From: Methylobacillus sp. MM3
GTDB taxonomy: Bacteria > Pseudomonadota > Gammaproteobacteria > Burkholderiales > Methylophilaceae
Reading direction: 5' to 3'
Length of the DNA: 64,000 nucleotides
NCBI RefSeq assembly: GCF_001645185.1
Contig: NZ_LXTQ01000050.1
Span: 1 to 64,000 of the forward strand
Part shown: piece after piece, positions 1 through 8,813 of the stretch
Layout: each line of letters begins with the position of its first letter
Position numbering within the stretch: position 1 is the stretch's first letter
Notes under the pieces: model-generated
Seen by the model: only the letters and a program-made list of their open reading frames with translations
Database searches by the model: none
What the model was told of the DNA's origin: nothing
Translations under genes and position numbers: made by a program

Positions 1-485
1 TCCTGAAACACTGGTTTTTTCCGCCCTGGCTGGTTAAGCGTAATTTTCCATCCAGCGCCATGTCGGCCATCGCCAAAGCCATTAGCGATAGCGAGCGCTC
101 GCATACGGGCGAAGTGCGCTTTGCCATTGAAGGTGCGCTGCCCTGGCATGACGTGCTGGACGGCATGCCGGCGCGCAAGCGGGCGCTGCAAATCTTCTCG
201 CAACTGCGGATCTGGGATACCGAACACAACAACGGCGTGCTGATCTATCTGCTGCTGGCAGACCATGATGTCGAAATCGTCGCCGACCGCGGCGTGCATG
301 CGCGGGTTGGCGCGGCCAACTGGGAAGCGATTTGCCACGCAATGGAAACCGAATTCCGCGCAGGCCGTTTTGAAGCGGGCGTGCTGCTGGGCATCGCGCG
401 CATTACCGCCATCCTGCAAGAACACTTCCCCGCGCATGGCCGTGACAACCCCAACGAATTGCCCGATGTCCCGGTGGTGGTCTGA
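1..485 (+). CDS. TPM-domain (DUF477) protein, 5' end cut by window
   Basis: The reading frame is open to the left edge. The residues before the first ATG at position 60 (LKHWFFPPWLVKRNFPSS) match the usual N-terminus of this family, so the true start lies just outside the window and the ATG at 60 is internal. The body carries the TPM fold signature: SERSHTGEVRFAIE, then a long helix, then DVEIVADRGVHARVG. TPM (TLP18.3/Psb32/MOLO-1) proteins are poorly understood and often sit next to LemA and a second, membrane-anchored TPM protein, which would be expected upstream. No signal peptide is visible in the part present. Stops 10 bp before the next gene. Confidence 0.85.
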   Translation, partial: LKHWFFPPWLVKRNFPSSAMSAIAKAISDSERSHTGEVRFAIEGALPWHDVLDGMPARKRALQIFSQLRIWDTEHNNGVLIYLLLADHDVEIVADRGVHARVGAANWEAICHAMETEFRAGRFEAGVLLGIARITAILQEHFPAHGRDNPNELPDVPVVV

Positions 486-495
486 TCGTCATGTT

Positions 496-1101
496 TTGAA
501 AGCGGCGGTGGTGGCCGCTGTTTTATCTTTTCCCATCGCGGCAACAGCCGATGCCGAAGCGATGACGCACGTTCTACATGAAACTCCGACACCGCAGCGC
601 TTCAGCTTCTGCTGGGGCGGCACCTGCGCCGCCATCGAGCAGGTCGGACTGACTTCAGAGGAATGGTCGCGGGTGCGCGCGATGTTTGACCCCCTGCCGC
701 GCGATGCGGAATCCGAGCTCGAAACCATACGCAACGCTATCGGCCTGCTGGAAAGCATCGTCGGCCCCAAGACCGGCACTTCAGGCGACCGCGCCGGGAC
801 TTTCGGCAACTCGGCCTGGCCGGGCCAGCTCGATTGCAACGATGAAGCCACCAACAGCACGAATTACATGCGCATGATGCGCGCCGACGGGCTGATACAC
901 TTCCATGAAATCCTCGATACCAAGACTCGCGGCGGATTTTTGATCTTCGGACGCCACTCCACCGCCGTCATCGCCGAAATCGGCAGCATGAAGAAATTCG
1001 CCGTCGATTCGTGGTTTTACGATAACGGAAAACCAGCAATTATTCTTCCTCTCGATATCTGGCAGGCTGGCTGGAAGCCTGACAATAGCGCGGCGCATTA
1101 A
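496..1101 (+). CDS. Secreted hypothetical protein with possible Cys-His-Asp (papain/transglutaminase-like) triad
   Basis: A TTG start at 496 gives a 201-residue protein with a clear signal peptide: LKAAVVAAVLSFPIAATADA, cleavage near residue 18. No ATG or GTG lies nearby in frame, and earlier starts would run through the TPM gene. The ribosome site is weak. I do not recognise a named family. Three motifs stand out in order: LDCNDEATN (Cys114, at the start of a predicted helix), RHSTAVIAEI (His154, at the start of a strand) and FAVDSWFYDNG (Asp171). This order and spacing look like a papain-fold or transglutaminase-like catalytic triad; that is an inference. FCWGGTC (Cys39/Cys44) may form a disulfide. 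Confidence 0.72.
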   Translation: MKAAVVAAVLSFPIAATADAEAMTHVLHETPTPQRFSFCWGGTCAAIEQVGLTSEEWSRVRAMFDPLPRDAESELETIRNAIGLLESIVGPKTGTSGDRAGTFGNSAWPGQLDCNDEATNSTNYMRMMRADGLIHFHEILDTKTRGGFLIFGRHSTAVIAEIGSMKKFAVDSWFYDNGKPAIILPLDIWQAGWKPDNSAAH

Positions 1102-1135
1102 GTCATCGCTGACTTAACACGGTAATTCCTATAAA
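1098..1135 (+). promoter_or_regulatory. Inverted repeat and putative proS promoter
   Basis: TTAAGTCA-TCGC-TGACTTAA is a perfect 8-bp inverted repeat at 1098-1117, starting at the stop codon of the previous gene. It is followed by TATAAAAT at 1130, 40 bp before proS. No T-run follows, so it is not a typical terminator. Its right arm overlaps where a -35 element would lie, so an operator is possible. Confidence 0.4.
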
Positions 1136-1174
1136 ATTCCGTGCCTTAACGGTTCAATTCAGAAAGCTTTCCCG

Positions 1175-2881
1175 ATGCGCGTTTCACAATTCTTCCTGTC
1201 CACCCTTAAAGAAGCTCCGGCCGAAGCCGAACTGGCGTCGCATCGCCTGATGCTGCGCGCCGGGCTGATCAAGCGTTTGGGCTCCGGGCTCTATAGCTGG
1301 ATGCCGCTGGGCCTGCGCGTGCTGCGCAAGGTAGAAGCCGTCGTGCGCGAAGAAATGGACAAGGCCGGCGCGCTGGAGCTGCTGATGCCCGCCGTCACCC
1401 CAGCCGAACTGTGGCAGGAAACCGGCCGCTGGGAAGTCTTCGGCCCGCAGATGCTGAAAATCAAGGACAGACACAGTCGCGATTTCTGCTTCGGCCCGAC
1501 GCACGAAGAAGTGATCACTGACATCGCGCGCCGCGAAATCAAGAGCTACAAGCAACTGCCGCTCAATTTCTACCAGATCCAGACCAAGTTCCGCGACGAG
1601 ATTCGCCCCCGTTTCGGCGTGATGCGCGCGCGCGAATTCGTGATGAAGGATGCATACTCCTTCCACACCGACAAGGGGAGCCTGGAAGAGACCTACGCGG
1701 TGATGCACCGTACCTATTCCAACATTTTCACCCGCCTCGGCCTGAAATTCCGTGCCGTGGCCGCTGACACCGGCGCCATAGGCGGCACCGGCTCGCATGA
1801 GTTTCACGTGCTGGCCGATTCAGGCGAGGATGCAATCGCTTTCAACCCGTCCTCGGATTACGCCGCCAACGTGGAAATGGCGGAAGCACTCGCCCCCGCC
1901 GAACCGCGCGCGACAGCAGCCGAAACCATGCGCGATGTGGAAACGCCCAAGCAGACTACGTGCGAGGACGTCGCCGCGCTGCTCGGCATTCCGCTGCAAC
2001 GCACGGTGAAGCTGATCGCCGTGATCGCCAACGAAAAGCTGCACATATTGCTGATTCGCGGCGACCATAGCCTGAACGAAGTAAAGGCCGCCAAGATCGA
2101 GGGGCTGGCCGATTTCCGCTTCGCCTCCGAAGCCGAAATCCGCGAAATCTTCAATTGCCCGCCCGGATTCCTCGGCCCGGTTGGCATCGACCGCAGCAAC
2201 ATCCGCGTAATCGCCGACCGTACCGTGGCCGCAATGAGCGATTTCGTTTGCGGCGCCAACAAGCCGAAATATCACACCGCCGGCGTCAACTGGGGCCGTG
2301 ATTTGCCAGAACCCGACCTGGTCGCAGACATCCGCAACGTGGTCGCGGGCGATCCATGTTCCGACGGCAAGGGCGCGCTGGATATCTGCCGCGGCATCGA
2401 AGTCGGTCACATCTTCCAGCTGGGCAACAAATATTCGCAAGCGATGGAAGCCACTTACCTGGACGAAAACGGCAAAGCGCAAGTAATGGAGATGGGCTGC
2501 TACGGCATCGGCGTTTCGCGCATTGTGGGTGCTGCCATCGAACAGGGCAACGACGAGCGCGGCATCATCTTCCCCACGGCGATTGCGCCGTTCACCGTGG
2601 CCATCGCGCCCATCGGTTTCGACCGCAACGAAGAAGTACGTGCCGCCGCCCTCAAGCTGCACGATGAACTTGCCGCTAACGGGATAGACGTGTTGCTGGA
2701 CGACCGCGGCGAACGGCCCGGCGTGATGTTCGCCGACCTGGAACTGATCGGCATTCCGCACCGTATCACCATCGGCGACCGCGGCCTCAAGGAAGGCCAG
2801 GTGGAATACCAGGCCCGCACCGACAAGGAATCGCGCAACATGCCATTGAACGATATCGTTAATTTCGTAAAATCGTTATAG
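1175..2881 (+). CDS. proS: Prolyl-tRNA synthetase
   Basis: Attaches proline to tRNA-Pro in the cytoplasm. The 568-residue length and order of parts fit the bacterial type. The class II catalytic core begins with [20 protein letters not shown] and includes [20 protein letters not shown]. An inserted YbaK-like editing domain (about residues 230-390, around [20 protein letters not shown]) removes misacylated alanine. It continues with [17 protein letters not shown] (motif 3 region), and a C-terminal anticodon-binding domain starts near [13 protein letters not shown]. The ATG start gives the usual [14 protein letters not shown]-terminus. Transcribed alone or with the lytic transglycosylase 18 bp downstream. 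Confidence 0.98.
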   Translation: MRVSQFFLSTLKEAPAEAELASHRLMLRAGLIKRLGSGLYSWMPLGLRVLRKVEAVVREEMDKAGALELLMPAVTPAELWQETGRWEVFGPQMLKIKDRHSRDFCFGPTHEEVITDIARREIKSYKQLPLNFYQIQTKFRDEIRPRFGVMRAREFVMKDAYSFHTDKGSLEETYAVMHRTYSNIFTRLGLKFRAVAADTGAIGGTGSHEFHVLADSGEDAIAFNPSSDYAANVEMAEALAPAEPRATAAETMRDVETPKQTTCEDVAALLGIPLQRTVKLIAVIANEKLHILLIRGDHSLNEVKAAKIEGLADFRFASEAEIREIFNCPPGFLGPVGIDRSNIRVIADRTVAAMSDFVCGANKPKYHTAGVNWGRDLPEPDLVADIRNVVAGDPCSDGKGALDICRGIEVGHIFQLGNKYSQAMEATYLDENGKAQVMEMGCYGIGVSRIVGAAIEQGNDERGIIFPTAIAPFTVAIAPIGFDRNEEVRAAALKLHDELAANGIDVLLDDRGERPGVMFADLELIGIPHRITIGDRGLKEGQVEYQARTDKESRNMPLNDIVNFVKSL

Positions 2882-2899
2882 GTCTCGATCGGAAACCCT

Positions 2900-3493
2900 A
2901 TGCGCGCAATGCTATTCATTCTGCTGGCGGCCCTTTCGCTGCCCTGCCTCGCCGGCAGGCAGAAGGAAGAGCCGTTATCCAACAGCGTGCGTGCCATGCT
3001 GCACAAGTCGATCAGCGATTCCGCCTCGCCCAAGCTGATGTTTGCAAGCGAGCAGGAAGCGACGGCCTGGCTTGAGGATATGTCGCGCCGTCTGGCCAAG
3101 CGGATTCCCGACGAAAATTACCGGATGGATTTCCTGCGCACGGTGCATTACGAAGCGACACGCGCCGGCCTTGATCCGCAGCTGGTGCTGGGGTTGATCC
3201 AGGTCGAAAGCGGCTTCAAGAAATACGCCGTCTCTTCCGTAGGCGCACGCGGCTTCATGCAGGTGATGCCGTTCTGGGTGCGCTCCATCGGCACCACCGA
3301 CCAGAATTTATTCCACCTGCGCATCAACCTGCGCTACGGCTGCACCATCCTGCGCTATTACCTGGACATCGAAAACGGCGATCTCTATCGCGCGCTCGGC
3401 CGCTACAACGGCAGCCTGGGCCGGCCGGAATATCCCAACCTCGTTCTGGGCGCCTGGAAACGCCACTGGGCCTACCCTGTCACCAACCCCTGA
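2900..3493 (+). CDS. Periplasmic lytic transglycosylase (SLT domain)
   Basis: A 197-residue secreted enzyme predicted to cleave murein glycan strands. The N-terminal signal peptide (MRAMLFILLAALSLPCLAG) has a cysteine near the cleavage point but not a clean lipobox. The SLT catalytic motif is LGLIQVESGFKKYAVSSVGARG, with the catalytic Glu in VES, followed by FMQVMPFWVRSIG and the YNGS motif late in the domain (GRYNGSLGRPEY). Only 18 bp separate it from proS, so co-transcription is likely. Small single-domain SLT proteins beside proS recur in betaproteobacteria as I recall. The physiological partner is not evident. Confidence 0.9.
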   Translation: MRAMLFILLAALSLPCLAGRQKEEPLSNSVRAMLHKSISDSASPKLMFASEQEATAWLEDMSRRLAKRIPDENYRMDFLRTVHYEATRAGLDPQLVLGLIQVESGFKKYAVSSVGARGFMQVMPFWVRSIGTTDQNLFHLRINLRYGCTILRYYLDIENGDLYRALGRYNGSLGRPEYPNLVLGAWKRHWAYPVTNP

Positions 3494-3691
3494 CCGGCCA
3501 AAAACCGGCAATACATCTGACTAGACAAGCGCTTAGCGCCACATTTCCGGTGCAAATTCATTGCACCAGCAGGTGTTCGGGGCTACCATCCTCTGCGGCG
3601 GGCCTTCCAGGGCGATCCCAAGAACGGAAAAATCCGTCGCGCCAATACGAACGTCCGCAGTTGTTCCATTCACTTTCCGAGGAGAAAAGCA
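3494..3691. promoter_or_regulatory. Intergenic region with 7-bp inverted repeat
   Basis: Holds GGTGCAA-ATTCA-TTGCACC at 3549-3567, a perfect inverted repeat that could be an operator or hairpin for the DUF1097 gene. A good ribosome site (GAGGAGAAA, about 3680-3688) precedes that gene's ATG. I see no other gene or clear promoter here. Confidence 0.4.
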
Positions 3692-4186
3692 ATGGATTTA
3701 CTTGTAGCGTTAGGTATCAGCATCGGTGTTTTAATTGCGGTGTGGGTGTATGTGGCGGTCGGCATGCCCGATCTGGGATTGATCGTCTGGGCCGGAATCG
3801 TCGCGTGGGCTACGTTCTATGCAGCCGGCGGCGGCATGGAAGGCCTGAAAAAAGCCATCGCCTCCAATCTTGCCGGTAATTTCTGGGCGGCAGTCGCCTT
3901 GTTCATCTTCGGCATGGTCGGTGATAGCAATGTACTTGTACTGGCTGGTCTGTTCGGTGTTGTCGCCTTTATCTTCTGCGTACAGGCAAAAATTCCATTG
4001 CTGAGCTTCATCCCGGGCGCCTTCCTGGGCGCCGCCACCTGGGTCGGGGTTGACGTGGCGGGCGCTGGCGCCGACGGCGGGGTTGTCGATGCCGCAGACA
4101 TCATGATTCCCGTGTCCATGGTGATCGGCGCCGTGCTTGGCTATATCTCCGAAATCGCCGGCAAGAAACTGGCGGGCAAGGGTTAG
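3692..4186 (+). CDS. DUF1097 inner-membrane protein
   Basis: A 164-residue, strongly hydrophobic protein with about five or six predicted membrane segments and Gly/Ala-rich helices. It matches the DUF1097 (YcdZ-like) family by its opening MDLLVALGISIGVLIAVWVYVAVG and the region GIVAWATFYAAGGGMEGLKK. Function is unknown; a small-molecule or ion channel/transporter role is often guessed. It is monocistronic, with its own Shine-Dalgarno (GAGGAGAAA) and a strong terminator directly after it. No neighbour suggests a substrate. Confidence 0.85.
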   Translation: MDLLVALGISIGVLIAVWVYVAVGMPDLGLIVWAGIVAWATFYAAGGGMEGLKKAIASNLAGNFWAAVALFIFGMVGDSNVLVLAGLFGVVAFIFCVQAKIPLLSFIPGAFLGAATWVGVDVAGAGADGGVVDAADIMIPVSMVIGAVLGYISEIAGKKLAGKG

Positions 4187-4205
4187 GATTTAATCGTAGG
4201 AATTG

Positions 4206-4236
4206 ACGGCGGACGGGTGACCTTCCGCCGTTTTTT
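4206..4236 (+). terminator. Rho-independent terminator after DUF1097 gene
   Basis: ACGGCGGA / TCCGCCGT arms (4206-4213, 4224-4231) with a 10-nt loop, followed by six T. It lies 20 bp after the stop codon. Confidence 0.85.
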
Positions 4237-4239
4237 ACG

Positions 4240-5130
4240 CTATCGCGCCTTATCCGAGATGCGAAAACCGTGATAGGTGCCGAACTCGCCTTCCGGCTCG
4301 TGATACACGAAGAACAGGTTGTTGGCGTAGCCCAGTCCGTTGTAATGATTATTGGCACGCAGCTTCATTCCGGCAGGCAACGCGCTCTTGCCAACGAATT
4401 TACCCTTGATATCGAACACCACGACCGCCTTGTGATCCACATCCAGCAGCGCCAATTCCTCGCCGGGGATATCGGTATAAGCCACGAAGTGTTCGCTGAG
4501 ATCGTCGGGCAGCACCCCGGCAGCCGCGAAATCGAGCGCGATTTCGCCGACGGGAGTACGGCTGTCGAGTTTGACGACGAGCACCTTGTTGCTTCTTTCC
4601 TGCTTGGCGTAATAACTGTTGGTCGCGGCGTCGTAGGTCGGCATGGTGGCAGCGCCGCCGAATGCGGGATTGTGCCCCTGTATCTCGTCCGTCTGCTCGG
4701 ACAGCTTGCCGCCTTCGTCCAGTTTGAGGCCGAAAACACCGGTATTGGGTGTAAAGCCGGCACCGCTGGAGATGTTGTAGGTGATGCTTTCCAGCCGGTC
4801 GGTGTTGCGGTTGAAATAGATCGAGCGATTGTCGAGGCCGGGCTTGGCCGATTGCAGGTACTCGCCCTTTTCACTGTATACATGAACTTCGGAACGCGAC
4901 ATGGGAATACCGAAGCCGTCCGGCATCGGAGCAAGACCGCCATCCGCGATGAAGTAACGGCTATAATCCGGCACATAGGCAACGGTCATGGGCCGCGACG
5001 TGGGCTTGGCAACCAGCGGAATTCGCAATTCGGAAACCGCTTCCGGCAGAACCTGCGCATTTGCGGAAAAACTGCCGGCCGACAGCAGGGCTGCCGCCCA
5101 GATAACAAAAATTCGTCGATTGCTATTCAT
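4240..5130 (-). CDS. Secreted beta-propeller-like protein, function unknown
   Basis: A 296-residue protein starting at MNSNRRIFVIWAAALLSAG, which gives a signal peptide cut after FSANA. The ATG at 5130 is chosen because AAGGAA lies 5 nt upstream; in-frame extension upstream would run into the neighbouring promoter. The mature part reads as repeated strands typical of NHL/YVTN-type propellers: MTVAYVPDYSRYFIADGG, RSEVHVYSEKGEY, NKVLVVKLDSRTPVGEIALDF, ALLDVDHKAVVVFDIKGKFVG. No catalytic motif was found. It is divergent from the glycosyltransferase-like gene with only 44 bp between starts, so the two may share control. Confidence 0.78.
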   Translation of the reverse strand: MNSNRRIFVIWAAALLSAGSFSANAQVLPEAVSELRIPLVAKPTSRPMTVAYVPDYSRYFIADGGLAPMPDGFGIPMSRSEVHVYSEKGEYLQSAKPGLDNRSIYFNRNTDRLESITYNISSGAGFTPNTGVFGLKLDEGGKLSEQTDEIQGHNPAFGGAATMPTYDAATNSYYAKQERSNKVLVVKLDSRTPVGEIALDFAAAGVLPDDLSEHFVAYTDIPGEELALLDVDHKAVVVFDIKGKFVGKSALPAGMKLRANNHYNGLGYANNLFFVYHEPEGEFGTYHGFRISDKAR

Positions 5131-5174
5131 ACGGGTTCCTTGCCATGAGAAACGGATTCTAACCTGCACAGCCT

Positions 5175-6260
5175 ATGGACACGCAACCGCATTTATTAGT
5201 TTGCATCTCCGGACATGGTTTCGGCCACGTCGCACAGACGGCACCAGTGCTCAACGCCTTGCACGAGCGCATGCCCGATTTACAGATCACCGTACGTACA
5301 ACGGCGCCAATTTCTCATCTGCGCAGCAGGATACATTGCCCGTTCAATTACATGCGCGAAAGCGGCGGCGATGTCGGTATCCTGATGCACTCTGCCCTCG
5401 ACGCACAGGTCAACGAAACCGCCGCCGCTTACCAGCAATTACACCGCGACTGGGGACTCACCGTATCCAATGAATCGCGCGCACTACGCGAGATTGCTCC
5501 CGACTTCGTGCTTTCGAATGTCGGCTATCTTGCATTGGCAGGCGCTTATCGCGCCGGCATTCCATGCGCCGGAATGAGCTCGCTTAACTGGGCGGACGTC
5601 TTCGATCACTACTGCGGTGCAATTTCGGGCACGCACCAGATTGTCGAACAGATCAACCTCAGTTATGCCAACGCCGGTGCTTTCCTGCAATTGACACCTC
5701 ACATGCCGATGATGCATCTGGAAAATCGTTTGCAGATTGGTCCGATTGCACATGTAGGCCGCAATCGGCGCAAAGAGATCGATGAGTTCTTCGGCCTGGG
5801 CGATGGCGAAAAACTTGTACTCGTCAGCCTGGGCGGTTTCGACAGTCGCCTGTCCACCGAGCAATGGCCGCGCATCCCCGGCGTCCGCTGGCTGATCCCG
5901 GCCAGCTGGCGCAGCGCGCACCCGGATGCGTTGATACTGGAAGCGCTGGAGATGAACTTCAGCGACGTACTTGCCAGTTGCGATACGCTGGTCTGCAAAC
6001 TCGGCTATGGCAGCTTCGTAGAAGCCGCATGCAGCGGGGTCCCGGTGCTCTACATTCATCGTGAAGACTGGCCAGAGACGCCCTTTCTGGCGAAATGGCT
6101 GGATGAAAACGGCACATGCAAGGGCGTGTCGCGGCCCAGGCTTGAAAGTGGAGACTTCTTCGACGAACTGTACGACATTCTCGACATGCCAACCGAGCCG
6201 ATTGCTGCCGCGGGCGTGGCGCAAGCCGCCGAATGGCTGGAACAACGTCTTGCTCGTTAG
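5175..6260 (+). CDS. GT-B fold glycosyltransferase-like protein
   Basis: A 361-residue cytoplasmic protein. The N-terminal motif LLVCISGHGFGHVAQTAPVL is the glycine-rich loop seen in MurG/MGT-like and arabinokinase N-terminal domains. The C-terminal half has a nucleotide-sugar donor-site pattern: VCKLGYGSFVEAACSGVPVLYIHR, close to the family-28 motif GxGTxxEAxxxGxP. These features support a GT-B transferase or 2-epimerase-like enzyme; the acceptor cannot be told. It is divergent from a secreted propeller protein and separated by 65 bp from pcnB. An alternative reading is a non-catalytic GT-B homologue. Confidence 0.75.
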   Translation: MDTQPHLLVCISGHGFGHVAQTAPVLNALHERMPDLQITVRTTAPISHLRSRIHCPFNYMRESGGDVGILMHSALDAQVNETAAAYQQLHRDWGLTVSNESRALREIAPDFVLSNVGYLALAGAYRAGIPCAGMSSLNWADVFDHYCGAISGTHQIVEQINLSYANAGAFLQLTPHMPMMHLENRLQIGPIAHVGRNRRKEIDEFFGLGDGEKLVLVSLGGFDSRLSTEQWPRIPGVRWLIPASWRSAHPDALILEALEMNFSDVLASCDTLVCKLGYGSFVEAACSGVPVLYIHREDWPETPFLAKWLDENGTCKGVSRPRLESGDFFDELYDILDMPTEPIAAAGVAQAAEWLEQRLAR

Positions 6261-6289
6261 GTCTCCGGGCTTGATCGTGGCGTTTGCGT

Positions 6290-6295
6290 TATAAT
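6290..6295 (+). promoter_or_regulatory. Putative -10 element for pcnB operon
   Basis: TATAAT inside TTTGCGTTATAAT, 31 bp before pcnB. The same 13-base string recurs before panD (ending at 10417). No good -35 is present at 16-18 bp. Confidence 0.45.
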
Positions 6296-6325
6296 TCTGC
6301 GGGTTAGCCCACCATTCATGGCTCC

Positions 6326-7684
6326 ATGATCAAAAAACTGATTCAACGCGTCTTCAACGGCAAAAAGAAGACGGTAAATTCCAAATCCCACCATAGCGTC
6401 CACCGCTATCCCCGCCGCGACCATGGCATCGACCGCAAGCAGCTCAGCTCTGCCGCCTTGCGCACGACCCAGGAACTGCAAAAGGCCGGATTTGCCGCCT
6501 TTGTGGTCGGCGGTGCTGTGCGCGACCTGCTGCTGAAACGCATACCGAAGGATTTCGACATCGCCACCAATGCGACGCCGGAGCAAGTGCACAAGATTTT
6601 CCGTCGCTCGCGCATCATCGGTCGTCGATTCCAGATCGTGCATGTGATGTTCGGCTCGGAAACCATCGAGGTTTCCACGTTCCGCGGCAGTCATCTTGCT
6701 GACGATGTCGGCGCGCAAATCGCCGACACCGGCCGGATTCTGCGCGACAACGTCTTCGGCTCGCACGAAGAAGACGCCGTGCGCCGTGACTTCACGGCGA
6801 ACGCGCTGTATTACGATCCGCACACCGAGGAAATCTTCGATTTCCATAACGGCCTGCCCGACCTCAAGGCCGGCGTGCTGCGCATCATCGGCAATCCGCA
6901 AACGCGCTACCGCGAAGACCCGGTGCGCATGCTGCGCGCCGTGCGGCTTTCCGCCAAGCTCGGGCTCAAACTCGATCCGGCCACGGAAACACCGATTCCG
7001 AAACTCGCCGATTTGCTGCACGACGTGCCACCCGCGCGTCTGTTCGACGAAATGCTCAAGCTGTTCCTTTCCGGCCATGCGATGGAAAGCGCCCGAGCAT
7101 TGCGCGAGCATGGACTGCACCACGGCCTGCTGCCGATGCTGGATGTGGTGCTGGAACAACCGATGGGCGAGCGCTTCGTCACGCTGGCGCTGCAGAACAC
7201 CGACGAACGCGTATTGGCCGACAAACCGGTATCGCCTGCCTTTCTGTTTGCAACACTGCTATGGCACGAGGTACTGGCCGCCTGGCAGAAGATGCAGGCC
7301 AAGGGCGAGCGCTCGATTCCGGCACTCATGCAGGCGATGCACGACGTCTCCGACATCCAGGCGGAAAAACTCGCGATCACCAAGCGCTTCAGCGTGACGA
7401 TGAAGGAAATCTGGGCCATCCAGCCGCGTTTCGAGCAGCGCTCCGGACAGCGTCCTTACCGTTTGCTGGAAAACCCGCGCTTCCGCGCCGGTTACGACTT
7501 TCTGCTGCTGCGCTGCCAATCCGGCGAGTTGCCGATGGAACTGGCAGAATGGTGGGATACCTTCGCTCAAGCCGATGCCGAGCAGCGCGCCGCAATGCTG
7601 CTACCCGACACCGGCCCCAAGAAACGCCGTCGCCGCCGCCCGCGCCGCGCCGCGAGCGACACAACCCCGCCCGTCGAAGCATGA
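6326..7684 (+). CDS. pcnB: Poly(A) polymerase I
   Basis: Adds 3' poly(A) tails that mark RNAs for decay. Of 452 residues, the nucleotidyltransferase head has FVVGGAVRDLLLKRIPKDFD, containing the DxD metal-binding pair (Asp-Phe-Asp), then IATNATPEQVHKIF. The next motif, RRSRIIGRRFQIVHV, is the one I associate with PcnB rather than CCA-adding enzymes. ARxEDPVRMLRAVRLSAKLG follows. The basic N-terminal leader (KKLIQRVFNGKKK) and a very basic tail (KKRRRRRPRR) are typical of beta/gammaproteobacterial PcnB. The stop overlaps the folK start (ATGA), so it heads a five-gene operon pcnB-folK-dNK-panB-panC. Confidence 0.95.
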   Translation: MIKKLIQRVFNGKKKTVNSKSHHSVHRYPRRDHGIDRKQLSSAALRTTQELQKAGFAAFVVGGAVRDLLLKRIPKDFDIATNATPEQVHKIFRRSRIIGRRFQIVHVMFGSETIEVSTFRGSHLADDVGAQIADTGRILRDNVFGSHEEDAVRRDFTANALYYDPHTEEIFDFHNGLPDLKAGVLRIIGNPQTRYREDPVRMLRAVRLSAKLGLKLDPATETPIPKLADLLHDVPPARLFDEMLKLFLSGHAMESARALREHGLHHGLLPMLDVVLEQPMGERFVTLALQNTDERVLADKPVSPAFLFATLLWHEVLAAWQKMQAKGERSIPALMQAMHDVSDIQAEKLAITKRFSVTMKEIWAIQPRFEQRSGQRPYRLLENPRFRAGYDFLLLRCQSGELPMELAEWWDTFAQADAEQRAAMLLPDTGPKKRRRRRPRRAASDTTPPVEA

Positions 7685-8166
7685 GCCATCGTGCTTTTGT
7701 TGCCCTGGGCAGCAATCTGGAAGATCCGCAGCAACAGGTGCTGCGCGCCTTGGCAGAACTGGATGGATTGCCCGGAACTCGCGTCACGGCCAAGTCCGCG
7801 CTTTATCGCACTGCTCCCGTGGGCTATGACAACCAGCCGGACTTCATCAACGCCGCCGCCGAAGTGAGCACGACACTGGAGCCGCTTGCGCTGTTGCGCG
7901 CTCTTCTTGCGCTGGAGACGGCACACGGCCGCGAGCGCCCATTTCCCAATGCGCCCAGAGTGCTGGACCTCGATCTTCTGCTCTACGACGATCTGGAACT
8001 GCACGACCCCGAATTGACCTTGCCCCATCCACGCCTGCATGAGCGCGGATTCGTGCTGTTCCCGCTGGCGGATATCGCGCCCGAATTGCACGTCCCTGGC
8101 AAGGCCAAGGTACGCGATCTGCTGCTCGTCTTGCCGGACCAGGGAGTGGAAAGGATGGCGGCATGA
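7681..8166 (+). CDS. folK: 6-hydroxymethyl-7,8-dihydropterin pyrophosphokinase
   Basis: Transfers pyrophosphate from ATP to hydroxymethyl-dihydropterin in folate synthesis. The 161-residue protein has the family motifs FVALGSNLEDPQ, VGYDNQPDFINAAAEV, RERPFPNAPRVLDLDLLLYD (the RxxxRWxPRxxDLDLL-type region) and LTLPHPRLHERGFVLFPL. The ATG at 7681 overlaps the pcnB stop by 4 nt. The pairing pcnB-folK is common in proteobacteria. Confidence 0.96.
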   Translation: MSHRAFVALGSNLEDPQQQVLRALAELDGLPGTRVTAKSALYRTAPVGYDNQPDFINAAAEVSTTLEPLALLRALLALETAHGRERPFPNAPRVLDLDLLLYDDLELHDPELTLPHPRLHERGFVLFPLADIAPELHVPGKAKVRDLLLVLPDQGVERMAA

Positions 8167-8813
8167 CGCTGACGGAAAAATTCCCTTACATCGTCATCGA
8201 AGGCCCCATCGGCAGTGGCAAGACGACTCTTGCGCGTCGCTTGTCGGATCGTTTCTCGGTCGATCTGCTGCTGGAAAATGCCGGTGCCAACCCTTTCCTG
8301 CCACGCTTCTATCAGGATCCGCAGCGTTATGCGCTGCAAGCGCAATTGTTCTTTCTCTTCCAGCGCGCCGAGCAGGTGCGCGAACTAGGTCAACGCGACC
8401 TGTTTGCCAAGGCCACTATCGCGGATTTCTTTCTTGAAAAAGACCCTTTGTTCGCGCGCCTCAACCTCAGCGACGAAGAATATGCGCTTTATCGCCAGAT
8501 CTACGAGCATCTGCAATTGCAGACGACCACGCCCGACCTGGTGATCTATCTGCAAACGCCGGTAGACGCGCTATCGAAACGCATCGAGCAGCGCGATATT
8601 CCCTACGAGCAGGACATTCCGCGCGATTACCTGGTGCGCCTGGCGGAAGCCTATAGCGACTTTTTCCATCATTACGACGCGTCGCCGCTCTTGATCGTGA
8701 ACAACGAAAACCTCAACGTCACCAATAACGAAGCCGCGCTCGAACTGCTGCTGGAACGCATCCAGTCCATGCGCGGCCGACGCGAATATTTCCACCCGAG
8801 GCTGGAAGGATGA
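8163..8813 (+). CDS. Deoxynucleoside kinase (dAK/dGK family)
   Basis: A 216-residue P-loop kinase predicted to phosphorylate deoxyadenosine/deoxyguanosine or a related nucleoside. The Walker A motif is IVIEGPIGSGKTTLARRL. Family marks follow: QAQLFFLFQRAEQV, ATIADFFLEKDPLFARLNL (the DRS/ERS-like region replaced by DFFLEKD), PDLVIYLQTPVDALSKRIEQR with the LID arginines after it, and FFHHYDASPLLIVN. It overlaps folK and panB by 4 nt each. In many betaproteobacteria this gene lies between folK and panB, so the place is usual, though it has no role in folate or pantothenate synthesis. Substrate is not certain. Confidence 0.88.
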   Translation: MTLTEKFPYIVIEGPIGSGKTTLARRLSDRFSVDLLLENAGANPFLPRFYQDPQRYALQAQLFFLFQRAEQVRELGQRDLFAKATIADFFLEKDPLFARLNLSDEEYALYRQIYEHLQLQTTTPDLVIYLQTPVDALSKRIEQRDIPYEQDIPRDYLVRLAEAYSDFFHHYDASPLLIVNNENLNVTNNEAALELLLERIQSMRGRREYFHPRLEG

